Part shown: piece by piece, positions 1 to 8,994 of the stretch | How the letters are laid out: each line of letters begins with the position of its first letter | How positions within the stretch are numbered: position 1 is the first letter of the stretch | Program-made: the position numbers and the translations under genes | The notes under the pieces: generated by a model | What the model saw: only the letters and a program-made list of their open reading frames with translations | Database searches by the model: none | What the model was told of the DNA's origin: nothing | NCBI GenBank assembly: GCA_030144725.1 | Contig: JASKMD010000012.1 | Coordinates: forward strand, 12,482,001 to 12,546,000 | Direction of reading: 5' to 3' | Length of the DNA: 64,000 bases | Source: Haematococcus lacustris | Lineage: Eukaryota; Chlorophyta; Chlorophyceae; Chlamydomonadales; Haematococcaceae

Positions 1-1614
1 CTCCTCCTCCTCCTCCTCGTCATCGTCATCTTCATCATCTTCATCATCTTCATCGTCCTCATCCTCAGACTTGCGCTTGGCTGCAGTAGGCTTGGCAGCT
101 GCAGCACCACGCTTGGCTGCCGGGGCTGCCTCCTCGTCCTCTGACTCTTCATCTGCAGCATCACCAGCCATGCAGCCCCGACATTAGGCCCACACATGTG
201 CCCATGCAACCATGCTTCAAAGCATGCTACTCACCACAAAAGCAGCAGCATGCAAGCTGGAGCAGCAAGCTGAGAGATCAGGTCAGCAAAGTGAGCACCA
301 GCGGTCTTACGCAACACAACGCAACTCGACCCACCCACCACTGTCATCTTCACTGTCATCTTCGTCTTCGCTGTCATCATCTGCTTGCTTAGCAACTGGC
401 TTATTGGGCCCCGCCGCCGCTGCTGCTGGCTTGGATCCTGCGGCTGGCTTAGTTGCGGCTGGCTTGGCAGCTGGCTTGGCAGCTGGCTGGGCTGGCTCAT
501 CATCGCTGTCATCATCATCGCTGTCATCATCATCGCTGTCATCATCCGCCTCCTCAACCTTGGCAGGGGCCTTCTTAGCAGCTACAGCTGGGGCAGGTGC
601 ACTGGCCTTGGCAGCAGGCTTCTGCACAACAACAACACACATCATCACACAACAATACACATCACACTGAATTGCCACCCTGTACTGCCGTGTGCAGTAA
701 GCCTTGGCGCGTTGCCATGGCCATGGTGGGGTGAAGCTGGTACACACATAGCTCAATTGAACTAAAGGGGGGTGACGTCCCTTCTGCCACACAACATAAC
801 TCTGATGGTATGAGACAGCAGCCAGCCTTAGGAGGGACAGCGCCTGGTCCAAGACAGAGTGCAGGCACAAGGTAGAGCTATTTGACCTGGCAAGGGGCCG
901 CTGCTCATCATCATCACAATTGTTGTCCGCGGAATCACGATCCACGTCCTCCTCGCTGAGCTTGACAGGGAGCTTGACAGGGAGCTTGACAGAGATACCC
1001 CGCTACGCTACGCCGACACACCCTTGCAGAGAATTGGGCAGCGTGTCCGCCTACCTTGGCGGCAGCGCCGTTCGCGGCGGGCTTCGGCGCTGGCTTGGCC
1101 GGCTCTTCCTCGTCGCTATCGTCGTCATCATCTGAATCCTCCTGAGGAGGAGGCGCGCTCTTCTTTGCAGGTGCCTTGGTTGGCGCAGCTGCCGGAGTAG
1201 CTTTCCCCTGAACAGCAAAGAGGGAGTAAGGCAATCAGGCTGCTTGCCGCCACTGGCAGGCGCCATTGGCAGGCGGCAGTTCGGCGGTCAAAATATCCAA
1301 GACGATGCGGCTCTGGTCTGCAGAGGCTGCAAATGACGTTGGCTTGCCGCTGCTGTAGCAGTTGGCTCTTGTACCTTGGCGACTATCTTTTGTGCCGGCG
1401 GAGGCACGTCGGAGTCAGAATCATCAGAGACGTGCACTGCGGGCTGCAGACGAAGGACAACAAAGTATGAGCAAGGGCGGGAATTGCAACAAGCGCGTGT
1501 GCACAACAAGACGTTACACAATACCTTCTTCACCTCCAGCTTCACTGCCTCCTGCAAGTCCTTCTTTGCCTTGCCATTTGCAGCCTTTGCTGTCGCAGTT
1601 TTTGCCTTCGCCAT
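1..1614 (-). CDS. Nucleolin/Nopp140-like acidic nucleolar protein, 5' part (3' end outside window)
   Basis: I place exons at 1614-1525, 1443-1375, 1207-1055, 621-339 and 152 to beyond base 1. All junctions are GT/AG with matching phases (0, 0, 0, 1). The protein starts MAKAKTATAKAANGKAKK, then alternates lysine/proline/alanine stretches (repeats such as KPAAKPAAK) with Asp/Glu/Ser runs such as DDDSDDDDSDD. The last visible exon ends in an almost pure Asp/Glu run. This pattern of basic KPA repeats and casein-kinase-2-like acidic serine tracts is typical of nucleolar ribosome-biogenesis proteins. Plant and algal nucleolins carry C-terminal RRMs, which would lie outside the window, so nucleolin and Nopp140 cannot be told apart. 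The start is the first ATG of the frame, just before a lysine-rich segment. Confidence 0.75.
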
Positions 1615-2059
1615 TAGTATGGTCGACGGATGTAGACTATGCCCAGTGCTGTGCGTGCAAAACTCGCAGGCTGCGAGAGAGGCGCAGAGGCACAATCACA
1701 CCTATACGCATGAGTATGTAATATCGCATACTACCACATGGAGAGAAAAGGTAGTCATGACCATGTGCGGACAGCGCGCTTATCAATACACAGTGTTGTG
1801 TCATAGCTTTGCGACTCTTCCTGGGTATCATGAAAGTAAATGTGTATCATCAATGTGGCGTAATGTGGACCTCACTTTCGCCTCACTGTGCCTCGGACGG
1901 TGAATAGTTGCCGGCACTCCGGTTGGATGGCGTGCGGATGCACACCCCAGCACGGCCCCTCCCAAGGTCAAGCAGAAGTTGCACCGGGCTGCAGAGTACC
2001 GGCGGGGTATTGATGGCCGGGCCCGCAACAATCCATCTAGGGCCTAGTAGTTCGAACTG

Positions 2060-2245
2060 TTTGAGCTTTTAGTTTTGATGTGATGCCCCAGTGGTCTCCA
2101 CTTCGCTGGAACGAACGTGCCACCGGTGTGGGGTTTGTAGTCATCAAGGGTGCGATCAAGGACACTTCAATTTGGTTACAGCAGCCAAGTGAGATTACCC
2201 ACAGTCAAACATGTTGATCCATGTTGAATGAGTTATGTTTAGCTG
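2060..2245 (+). repeat. Dispersed ~180-bp repeat, copy 1
   Basis: It shares long blocks (cagtggtct..., gtgccaccggtgtgggg, gtagtcatcaagggtgcga, acccacagtcaaacatgtt) with copies at about 29361-29540 (+) and 59268-59412 (-). It has no coding potential and no clear terminal repeats. It may be a SINE, MITE or solo-LTR fragment. The stretch 1615-2059 holds no feature I can support beyond the putative upstream region of the nucleolar gene. Confidence 0.65.
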
Positions 2246-2339
2246 ATATGGTTTGATCACTTGAAACCGTGTTTGCCCCCCGTCATTCTGTCACAGCCCT
2301 CATAGCCAGGCACCACCATCAAGCCCCCCAAGGGCGAAG

Positions 2340-2510
2340 CTGACAAGTTTCTTGAGAATCTCTTGGAACTTTCTTGAAGCCCAGGCCAGGTACTCCTTGC
2401 CTAGGGTCAAGGTAGTCCCTGCTGCACTGCCCAAACCATCTGGCCCCTATTGCGTTTCTCTGGTAGTCGCAGGGAACGTCGACAGAGCAGTACTCCAGCC
2501 CACACAGCCA
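2340..2510 (-). pseudogene. Weak Fanzor/TnpB-like C-terminal remnant
   Basis: One reading of the minus strand gives GVPGLGFKKVPRDSQE, preceded by a CDYQRNAIGARW-like segment. This resembles the C-terminal tail of the clearer copies in this window (KEYPELGFKKLRDRAPK and DRDCNAALNLQRAGESKW). There is no start and no catalytic residue is preserved. It is included only because of its similarity to the neighbouring copies and could be chance. Confidence 0.25.
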
Positions 2511-2704
2511 AGAAGGGGCGCGTGTTGAGGACCAGGGGCGTAGTGCCAAGCATGGGCTGGAAGACGGCAGGGCGGCGGAGGTCCTCCACAGAGTGAAGCC
2601 TACCCCTTGCCGCCGTGTGTGCATATAATCCGCTGGGGCCAGGGCCCAGCTCGCCGATGATCAGGGGCTGCATGGTACAGCTAGCATTGGCACTGGGAGT
2701 GGGG

Positions 2705-3324
2705 GGGGTGCTGATGCGGTGCTGCGTGCCTGCTGCAAGGTGGTGTGCAGGCCCAGGGGCGCAGGCCAGCGGCGGGGCAGGGTGGTGCGTGTGGATGAGC
2801 ACCGCACCAGCCGGTTCAGCTCAGCAGTGTATGGCAAGCAGCCCTGTGAGGAGGAGCTGGACCATTAGCAGCCCACCAGGCCTGCAGACTGGAAGCCCCC
2901 AGCAGGGCAGGTGGAACACTGCCTCCTGCGCCCAGCCTGGAGCCAGGAGCGTGACCAGCCAGTGCGGGGCCTGATGTGGTGCCCGGTAGTGGCCCCCCGC
3001 AAGCCCCCACAGCCCCCACAGCCCCCACGCAGCAGCCAGGCAGCCACCCAGCCCACCCAGCCCATCAAGGGCAAAGGCAAGGGCAAGGCTGCCAAAGCCA
3101 AGCCAGCACCACAGCCAGGCAGGTGGCTGGACAGGGACTGCAATGCGGCATTGAACATGCAGCGCATTGGGGAGAGCAGGTGGCGTCCACTGGAGCTATG
3201 TTACTGGCCAGAGCAGGGAGCTCTGCCAGCCAAGGGCATGGAGTACCCTGGCCTGGGGTACAAGCGGCTGCGGGACAAGCCACCCAAGGCCCAGCAGCAG
3301 CAGCAGCCCGCTGGGGCACAGTAG
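2705..3324 (+). pseudogene. Fanzor/TnpB-like RNA-guided nuclease, C-terminal half, one in-frame stop
   Basis: Read continuously from about 2705, the frame contains the RuvC-II-type motif VDEHRTS (about 2794-2814), a conserved QPCEEELDH block, then an in-frame TAG at 2866-2868. It continues with PVRGLMWCP and the RuvC-III-type motif LDRDCNAALNM (about 3129-3161), finishing with a glutamine-rich tail at TAG 3322-3324. TnpB and Fanzor proteins use three RuvC motifs and end in a D-R-D-x-N-A-A-x-N signature, so the family call rests on motif order and on the copy at 51.7 kb, which supplies the RuvC-I part. The N-terminal half is missing. It is followed directly by the conserved right-end sequence. 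The family is probable; activity of this copy is very unlikely. Confidence 0.7.
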
Positions 3325-3566
3325 TGTGTGCCACCCCTTGAGCTGTCATCAGCTTTACATCAGTGCATGCAGGTCATGCCAACTCTACATCATAGCCCTC
3401 TAGGTCAGGCAATGGTGTAGGTGGTAGGCACTCATGCACCATGTCCATGTGAATTGGCTATACTCCACACAGCCCCTGAACGCCACTTGAGTAGTCCCGC
3501 TAGTGGTCCCTAGTGGTCCCTAGTGGTCCGACTCATTTGGAGGCCTTAGTGAGGGACGAGGGTGCT
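3325..3566 (+). repeat. Conserved right-end sequence of the Fanzor-like element (candidate guide-RNA scaffold)
   Basis: This begins at the Fanzor-like stop codon and recurs after the other copies (36611-36875, 37154-37431, 8363-8346 plus 6703-6472, diverged 42831-42650, partial 52128-52207). Shared blocks include gagctgtcatcagc, aggtcatgccaactctaca, tactccacacagccc and repeated ccctagtggtcc palindromes, ending in gccttagtgagggac. Conservation of non-coding DNA directly after the gene matches the place where TnpB omega-RNA and Fanzor guide RNAs are encoded. That role is inference. Confidence 0.6.
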
Positions 3567-3658
3567 GTTTAGTTTTGCACATGCAAGACCTAGCCCATCT
3601 CAACTTCAGCATCACCCCGTCAGCCAAGCGCACCACGGCTGAGCAGTGATGTGTGCAC

Positions 3659-4872
3659 CAGTGATTCGTTTTTCAAAAAGGCCAAGCTGATGCTGGTCAC
3701 GAAGGGTCCTGGACCATCAATTGGCTGGTTACGCGGTTGGTCACGACTGGTCACGAAAAATAAAAACCTTTTTAAACCATTTATCAATTTTAAAATATAT
3801 ATATATATATAAGCATTTCATACAAAAACATCACCATCTCCATCAAAGCATATGTCCATCATCATCATCACCAGTCCATCACCAGCCCACCCTTGACAGC
3901 CAGCTTACACACCATTGCGCCCCTTCTTGTTGGCAGCATCCAGCCACACCCCAATCGCCTCGTGGTATGGGAAATCTGACACACCATGTGTGACAGTGTG
4001 GAAGGCCCTGGCGCACTCATTCAGGTGCTCTTCATTGAGCCTGAGCACATGCGCTCCTCCTCTCCTGAGCCTGGGACCATCACCATCGCAAGCTCTGCCA
4101 GCCTGCCATACTCAAAGATCTCCAAAGCTGTGATGGGCTGCTTGCTCAAACTCTGCCACAGCTGGCTGATCCCCATGCCTGGGCTGTTGGCAGCATCACG
4201 CTTGACTTCAGCAAACTGGAACTGTTGCGTGGCAAGGGCTTCACTGCAGAGGAGGGGAGGGACCTCCGTGGGTCTGTTTCCAGTGCTTGGCTGCAATGGC
4301 TGGAGTCCTGGCGACTCTGAGGAGGTCGGGGGTGTGCTCAATGTCTGTCATGGGTCTGCCAAGCTTCAGCAGGTAAAATACTGCTGCAAACTGCGTGACG
4401 GTGGCTGGATCTTCCATTTGCTCCTTGCGTTTTGCTGCAGCTCTGTCTCGCCCAGTGGTGAGCGCAGCCTTGAAGGCTTGCACTGCTGCTGAGCTCTTCT
4501 GTTTGGCTGCAAGGTTTTGCTTGTGTCTGGCGCTGTCCTCATGTTTCCAAATGGTATGCAGATGGCTGTTTAGGACTAAGTCGCAAGCGGTACAGCGCAC
4601 GCAGTACAAGTTGCCTTGCAAGCCGAAATCTAGCCACATCTCGCGGCCTTCGAGCCATTAAGACTGGAATCTGTTCGTGGTGCCAGCGGGCCTATTGGCT
4701 TTCCAAACACCATTGCCGTGCCATGTCCGACACCATTGCCGTGCCATAGCCAAAGCGGTTACGAAGCAACCCAGGCCAGCCAATGCAAGAGCCCGTTTGG
4801 TAACGAAAGCCGGGCCTCAAAAACCAGCTTTTGGTTCCGATCGTTACGTATTACGCAAAAAACGAATCACTG
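3659..4872 (-). mobile_element. hAT element A (TIR CAGTGATTCGTTTTT, 8-bp TSD GTGTGCAC)
   Basis: The inverted ends CAGTGATTCGTTTTT (3659 on the plus strand, 4872 on the minus strand) are flanked by the direct duplication GTGTGCAC at 3651-3658 and 4873-4880. An 8-bp duplication with a CAGTG-type terminus is diagnostic of the hAT superfamily. The 1,214-bp element carries a broken transposase gene on the minus strand and an (AT)n run near 3797. Confidence 0.92.
3905..4639 (-). pseudogene. hAT transposase remnant (zinc finger plus hATC end)
   Basis: The frame opens at ATG 4639 with a C-x2-C...H...H zinc-finger-like segment (YCVRCTACD, then HTIWKHEDSARHKQ). After at least two frame changes the strand encodes QPITALEIFEYGRLAELAMV and EEERMC, then LNEEHLNECARAF, which resembles the hATC dimerisation domain at the end of hAT transposases. 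The last frame stops at 3905. The central catalytic region is largely deleted and the frame is shifted between blocks, so no functional transposase is made. Confidence 0.75.
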
Positions 4873-5084
4873 GTGTGCACTGGGCACTGTCTAGCTTTTT
4901 GGTTACATGGACGTTGGCACGTGTTTCATGTCAACGTCCATCGTCCCACCTCCGGAAGGGGGTGGGGACAGGGAATCAGGCAATGGGGAGGTCCAGTTGT
5001 AGGGGATGTCCAGTTGTAGGGGAGGTCCAATGTGTCACATGTCACATGTCAAATGCGCGCACTTGCTCCAAGACATTTTGTATT

Positions 5085-5580
5085 TCATTGCAGGACTAGT
5101 TAGTTGGCTGTATCATATCATAAAGTCCAGGCCTTACAACACATCGCTGCGTTGCGCAGATATAAGGCAATATGCAAGAAAAAGGCGTAAGATTGTCACT
5201 ACCGTAGTCTCCCTATCGATTCCCGAAGCCTCGGAAACTATAATAAAAACATTATTCCCGAGCCATATTTTTCATTGTTTCAAGTTCCCCGATGGCCAAA
5301 GTACGTCTAAAGTTCATTTTGAGAACGTCTTTCCGCATAACAATAATCAAGCCTCCCACCCCATTAATCTCGCATTAAAAGCATATGATCGACATTGTCG
5401 ACTGTTGATGTCTTGGAAGCGTTGTATGTCGTGAATAAGGAGCGTTGGCGGCACTGATGCCCCGGACCACAAACTGGTCCATTGCTGGCACTTTCGTCAA
5501 GGTCAACTTATTGTTTGACTGTATCCCGAAGGACAAGAATATTACATTGTTTACTCCTTCGATTCGGGATAGGGAATTGA
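5085..5580. other. AT-rich island without a recognisable gene
   Basis: Base composition drops sharply: 5221-5280 has 21 G+C of 60 and 5281-5340 has 26 of 60, against clearly GC-rich surroundings. An open frame at 5006-5434 (+) and fragments on the minus strand match nothing I know. The stretch 4881-5084 contains short tandem echoes (ggggatgtccagttgta) and no gene. Confidence 0.4.
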
Positions 5581-6005
5581 TAGGGAGAGTACGGTAGCCC
5601 AGCGCCGGAGGCGCAACGCAAGAGAAAAGCTTGCCCAGCTCACCGGTCACCCTCCGCAAGAGTTGTGGGCTGCCTTCCTCCTGGCTGTGCTGCTACAAGA
5701 GGAGGCCTGCAGTGAGCGGGCAGTGATCGGCAGCCTGCTGCTGGGCTTCCTCGTTCCGAACCTGTTTTTCCTGCACGTAGGCGACCAGCTCGACGAGCAC
5801 TGGCAGCCCGTCTACACGGACATCCCAGTCTACTAGGGATGTCCCTGTCAAGCAGATGTTGAAAGAGGCGCTGAGCCAGTTCCCAGAAGGCCGCGTGGTG
5901 ATGATGGATGAGTTCCGCACCAGCCAGGTCAGCTCATACGACAACACCCCCATTGAGGCCATCCTTGATACGCCTTGATACGCTATCAGCGGCCTTCCTG
6001 ACTGG
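5565..6005 (+). pseudogene. Fanzor/TnpB-like remnant around a RuvC-II-type motif
   Basis: About 5845-5975 encodes PVKQMLKEALSQFPEGRVV followed by MMDEFRTSQVSS, matching the VDEFRTS/VDEHRTS region of the other copies, then a stop near 5977. Just upstream (about 5565-5822) an open segment in another frame, with ELWAAFLLAVLLQEEACS and ending in a stop, may be a degraded N-terminal part or unrelated. No RuvC-III motif follows. The stretch 6006-6471 has no supportable gene. Confidence 0.5.
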
Positions 6006-6471
6006 CTGGGGGCAGGGGAGCCTGGCATGGGGGCATGGGGCATCACACAAGTCCCACACTGGCCTCTTCCACCCCTGACTCCAGCTTGGGCACAGCATTC
6101 AGAGCTTCACCAGCCCCCTCATGAGGGAGCTGGCCCTCGGCCTGGTGGAATGCCTGCATTTCCGCCGCTCACCAGACCTATAGCATGTTGTGACCCCCAC
6201 CTCACCCCCTGATACACTGCCTTTCCCCTGGCCTTAGTAGCACCTTTGCCTGCATGGGCGCATGGACTCTGCAGCAGCCCTGCTGCCACGCCTAGGCATA
6301 CCAGCTGGCCAGATGACTAGCTGCTTCAAATAGACTCACACCACACCACAGCACACAGCTTCTCCTCGCCGCAACCCTGCCACACACGGCTTGCACAACA
6401 TGGTTGACACCAGCCTGGAGCCTGGTGGGAACTGCTCTGCAAGGGGGCAGCCGTATGCATGGCTTGTATGC

Positions 6472-6703
6472 AGCCCCCTTGTCCCTCACTAGGGCCTCCA
6501 TTTGAGCCGGACCAGTAGTGGCCACTAGCGGGAATATACTAGTGGGCAATAGTGGCCCGACCCAAACGGTGTTATTGGGCTGTGTGGAGTAACCCAGTGC
6601 ACATGGCACATGAGCGCCTACCACCTACATTATTGCCTGACCCCTGAGGGCCATTGTGTAGAGTTGGCATGACCTGCATGCACTAATGTAAGCTGATGAC
6701 AGC
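6472..6703 (-). repeat. Right end of Fanzor-like copy, outer part (split by hAT element B)
   Basis: Reads on the minus strand as the same conserved right end as 37154-37431: ttacattagtgcatgcaggt, atgccaactctacacaatgg and a terminus gccctagtgagggacaaggg. Its inner part and the coding tail lie at 8420-8346, on the other side of hAT element B. The insertion split the palindromic ctgatgacagc segment. The ATGACAGC duplication at 6696-6703 belongs to that insertion. Confidence 0.75.
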
Positions 6704-6780
6704 TAGGGTACGCCCATATAATTAAAGTTGGCTCGGATTCCTATAAAAAGCTATAATTTTAGGCGATAAGACTATAATTG

Positions 6781-6845
6781 TTGCTTGGCTCAGTGCACAG
6801 CAGCCCAGTGCGAGAGGTTACGGGTTCGAACCCACGCAAGAGCGT
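6781..6845 (+). other. tRNA-like A-box/B-box segment (possible SINE or tRNA relic)
   Basis: The A-box-like tggctcagtgca (6786-6797) is followed 24 bp later by a perfect B box, gggttcgaaccc (6822-6833), with spacing suited to an RNA polymerase III internal promoter. I could not form an acceptor stem, so it is not a functional tRNA gene. It lies inside hAT element B. Confidence 0.35.
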
Positions 6846-8022
6846 ACCTTTCAAGGCAAATCAGCCTAAACTAGCCGTGAGCAGCCCATCGACCCGCATG
6901 TTCATAGCAAGCTCATGTATACACAAGACAAGTGAGTTCATGAATTGATGACGGTATGACGTCGGGAGGCAGTAGGTGTAGCAGTCCAAGTTAGCTAGGC
7001 CTATGCGAAGATGTTAGTACGGTTGTGAGCTGAGGTGGGCTAGACCTGGTCAGGGTCCTGCCGACCCAAAGCAAGGTCCTGCCGATACTGGGCAGGGTGC
7101 TACCGACCCTGTGGAGGGTCGTCACGGAGGGCCATTTTACATTCTCTCCATAATGTTAACCCTGATCGTTCTCATGCACTCTCACTGTTGTTGCTGATGT
7201 GCACATCATCCAAGCCATCAAGCACTAGCGGCAACACATAACACATAATGCTCAAATGCCTTGCAACACCACAAAAGACATGTATCGCTAACACCTCATT
7301 ACGGGACTGCTAAGCATTTTGCCTTGCTGCCTATGCCCCGTGGCACCAAATCGAGCTGGGCTAGGCTTGGCCAGGCTACGCTAGGCTAGACTGGGCTGGG
7401 CTGGGCTGGGCTGGGCTGGGCTGGGGTGGGCTGGGGTGGGGTGGGGTGGGGTGGGGTAGACTTTAGTGGGAAGGGGGGTATGAACACTGTCCGGAACACA
7501 GCTCCAGGCTGCGCGCTCCAGGCTGCCCGCTTCAGGCTGACCGCTCCAAGCTCCAGCGTGTGCCGTGGGGTGGGGGGGAGGGAAGGGGGGGAAGTAGGTG
7601 GGTAGCAGACTCGGATGTTGTTGTGGTGGGACGGGGCTGGGACAAGGGGCAAGGGGCTGGGAAGGGACAGGAGTGTGAACATCGAGCCTGCAGCCAGCAA
7701 GAGGCATCCTTGTGATTAGGCTGGGCACTGGGTGCCACTCAGGTCCAAGGGCCGGCCACTCACAGTTTTGCTCAATGTCATGCCTTGCTGACTCCTTGCC
7801 ACCTCCTTGTTGGCTGCTGCTCTACGCCGTTGCTGCCTTGCTTGCAACCACCAAGCCATGCTACACCTGTCATGCTCCAGCTGTCCACAACTGCAAGCAA
7901 TCATCAGTCAGCTAAGGCTTAGCAAGCAGATGAACAAGATGAACACCCCAGCTGCATGTGCACTCACCGGAATTCCAAGCTGACGCTCCAAGCGCCTCCT
8001 ACCTGCTGCTCTTGGCTACTGC

Positions 8023-8223
8023 TCATGCGACGACGACCAGGTTCGGATGATCAGGCTGGTTTAGATGACGTAGTTGGCGCGTATAGTGAGGCCTTTGACC
8101 TGGTTCTACACCTGAGCGACTGTGCTTTCCTTCCCTCCGAAGGTTTGCGTGGTGGTATGAGGCAAACTTGGGCAGACCATCCGACCCCGGCGCATTGGGG
8201 TCATCGGGGCTAGGCGCAGCCAT
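8023..8223 (-). CDS. Small unrecognised ORF in hAT element B
   Basis: ATG at 8223 opens a 66-codon frame starting MAAPSPDDPNAPGSDG and ending NLVVVA at a stop at 8023. It sits about 115 bp inside the right terminus of hAT element B, where the first exon of a transposase gene would be expected. No domain is visible, and no splice donor is needed because the frame stops. It may be chance. Confidence 0.25.
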   Translation of the reverse strand: MAAPSPDDPNAPGSDGLPKFASYHHANLRREGKHSRSGVEPGQRPHYTRQLRHLNQPDHPNLVVVA

Positions 8224-8345
8224 CGCGCTGGTCGGCGGTGGAAGCGGAAGCAAGGTTCAAGGACCTATAAAAGCTATAAAAGTGCTCAAGGTATATAAAA
8301 CTATAAATATAATTATAGTCGGGCCGGTCGCTCCCTAATGACAGC

Positions 8346-8420
8346 TCAAGGGGGGGGCACACACTACTGTGCCACAGCAGGCGGCTGCTGCTGCTGGGCC
8401 TTGGGTGGCTGGTCTCGCAG
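8346..8420 (-). pseudogene. Fanzor-like C-terminal tail plus inner right end
   Basis: The minus strand encodes LRDQPPKAQQQQPPAVAQ and stops at TAG 8366-8364, the same tail as the copies at 3324 and 37153. It continues into the conserved right end (gtgtgtgcc, a C run, cttgagct) until hAT element B interrupts it at 8337. Upstream of 8420 the similarity stops abruptly, so only the last ~18 codons remain. Confidence 0.65.
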
Positions 8421-8619
8421 CCATGGGATTATCTCCTCCCTTTCAGACACACTGCCTTCCATGCCACATGATGCAGAGTTGAAGGAGAATGGCTCCGGAG
8501 ACCCCAGCCAAGTAAGCCCTTCTGCTGCCTCCACTCTCCAAGCACAGGCTTACCAGTTGTCGAGTGTTATGCCACGAGCCAATTTCTCCGTCCATTGGGA
8601 AACGCATGCACATGGGCGA

Positions 8620-8867
8620 TAGAGCACGACCGGTTAATTTAACATCCTGATGTTTTGGGTTTAACAACATCTTTAACAAATCTTTAACATACCCGTTTTG
8701 CTACCCTGGGACTGCGTCTCACTGGCCACTTCTGCCTGCATAGTGTCGCTGGGTGCATTGCCGTGTCGTGACCAGAACGACAGCAAAAACCGACTCGTAT
8801 CAAGACCAAGCGGTCATCTTTAACGAAACGGTTTAACATTAACATTAACACGTCCGGTCGTGCTCTA
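8620..8867. mobile_element. hAT MITE (TIR TAGAGCACGACCGG, 8-bp TSD ATGGGCGA)
   Basis: A 248-bp segment with perfect 14-bp inverted ends TAGAGCACGACCGG / CCGGTCGTGCTCTA, flanked by ATGGGCGA at 8612-8619 and 8868-8875. It contains only (t)ttaaca-rich subterminal repeats and no ORF. This is the structure of a non-autonomous hAT element. The flanks on both sides also share tctccgtccattgg, an older local duplication. Confidence 0.93.
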
Positions 8868-8994
8868 ATGGGCGATCACTTATCCCTTTCTCCGTCCATT
8901 GGAAACGCGCTGTAACTCGCCTTTCACATTCAGGAGACATCTGGAGTGGCAGCGCTGTGTCAAACAAGTAGTGACATCCATCTATACAAAGCTG

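Larger units (their letters stand above)
6704..8337. mobile_element. hAT-type element B (termini TAGGG...CCCTA, 8-bp TSD ATGACAGC)
   Basis: ATGACAGC occurs directly at 6696-6703 and 8338-8345, and the enclosed 1,634-bp segment starts TAGGGTACGCC and ends GTCGCTCCCTA. Subterminal DNA on both sides is AT-rich with repeated ctataaaa/ctataattt motifs. Removing the element rejoins a Fanzor-like right end exactly. The imperfect TIR is short (TAGGG(t/a)(a/g)CG). It contains a tRNA-promoter-like segment, (ctggg)n at about 7385-7455 and a small open frame, but no recognisable transposase. Confidence 0.85.

Noticed and set aside
8434..8512. A possible 66-bp host exon (tttcag|acacactgcc ... agccaa|gtaagc)
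   Set aside because: Good-looking splice sites, but no phase-compatible coding neighbours on either side among dense transposon insertions.
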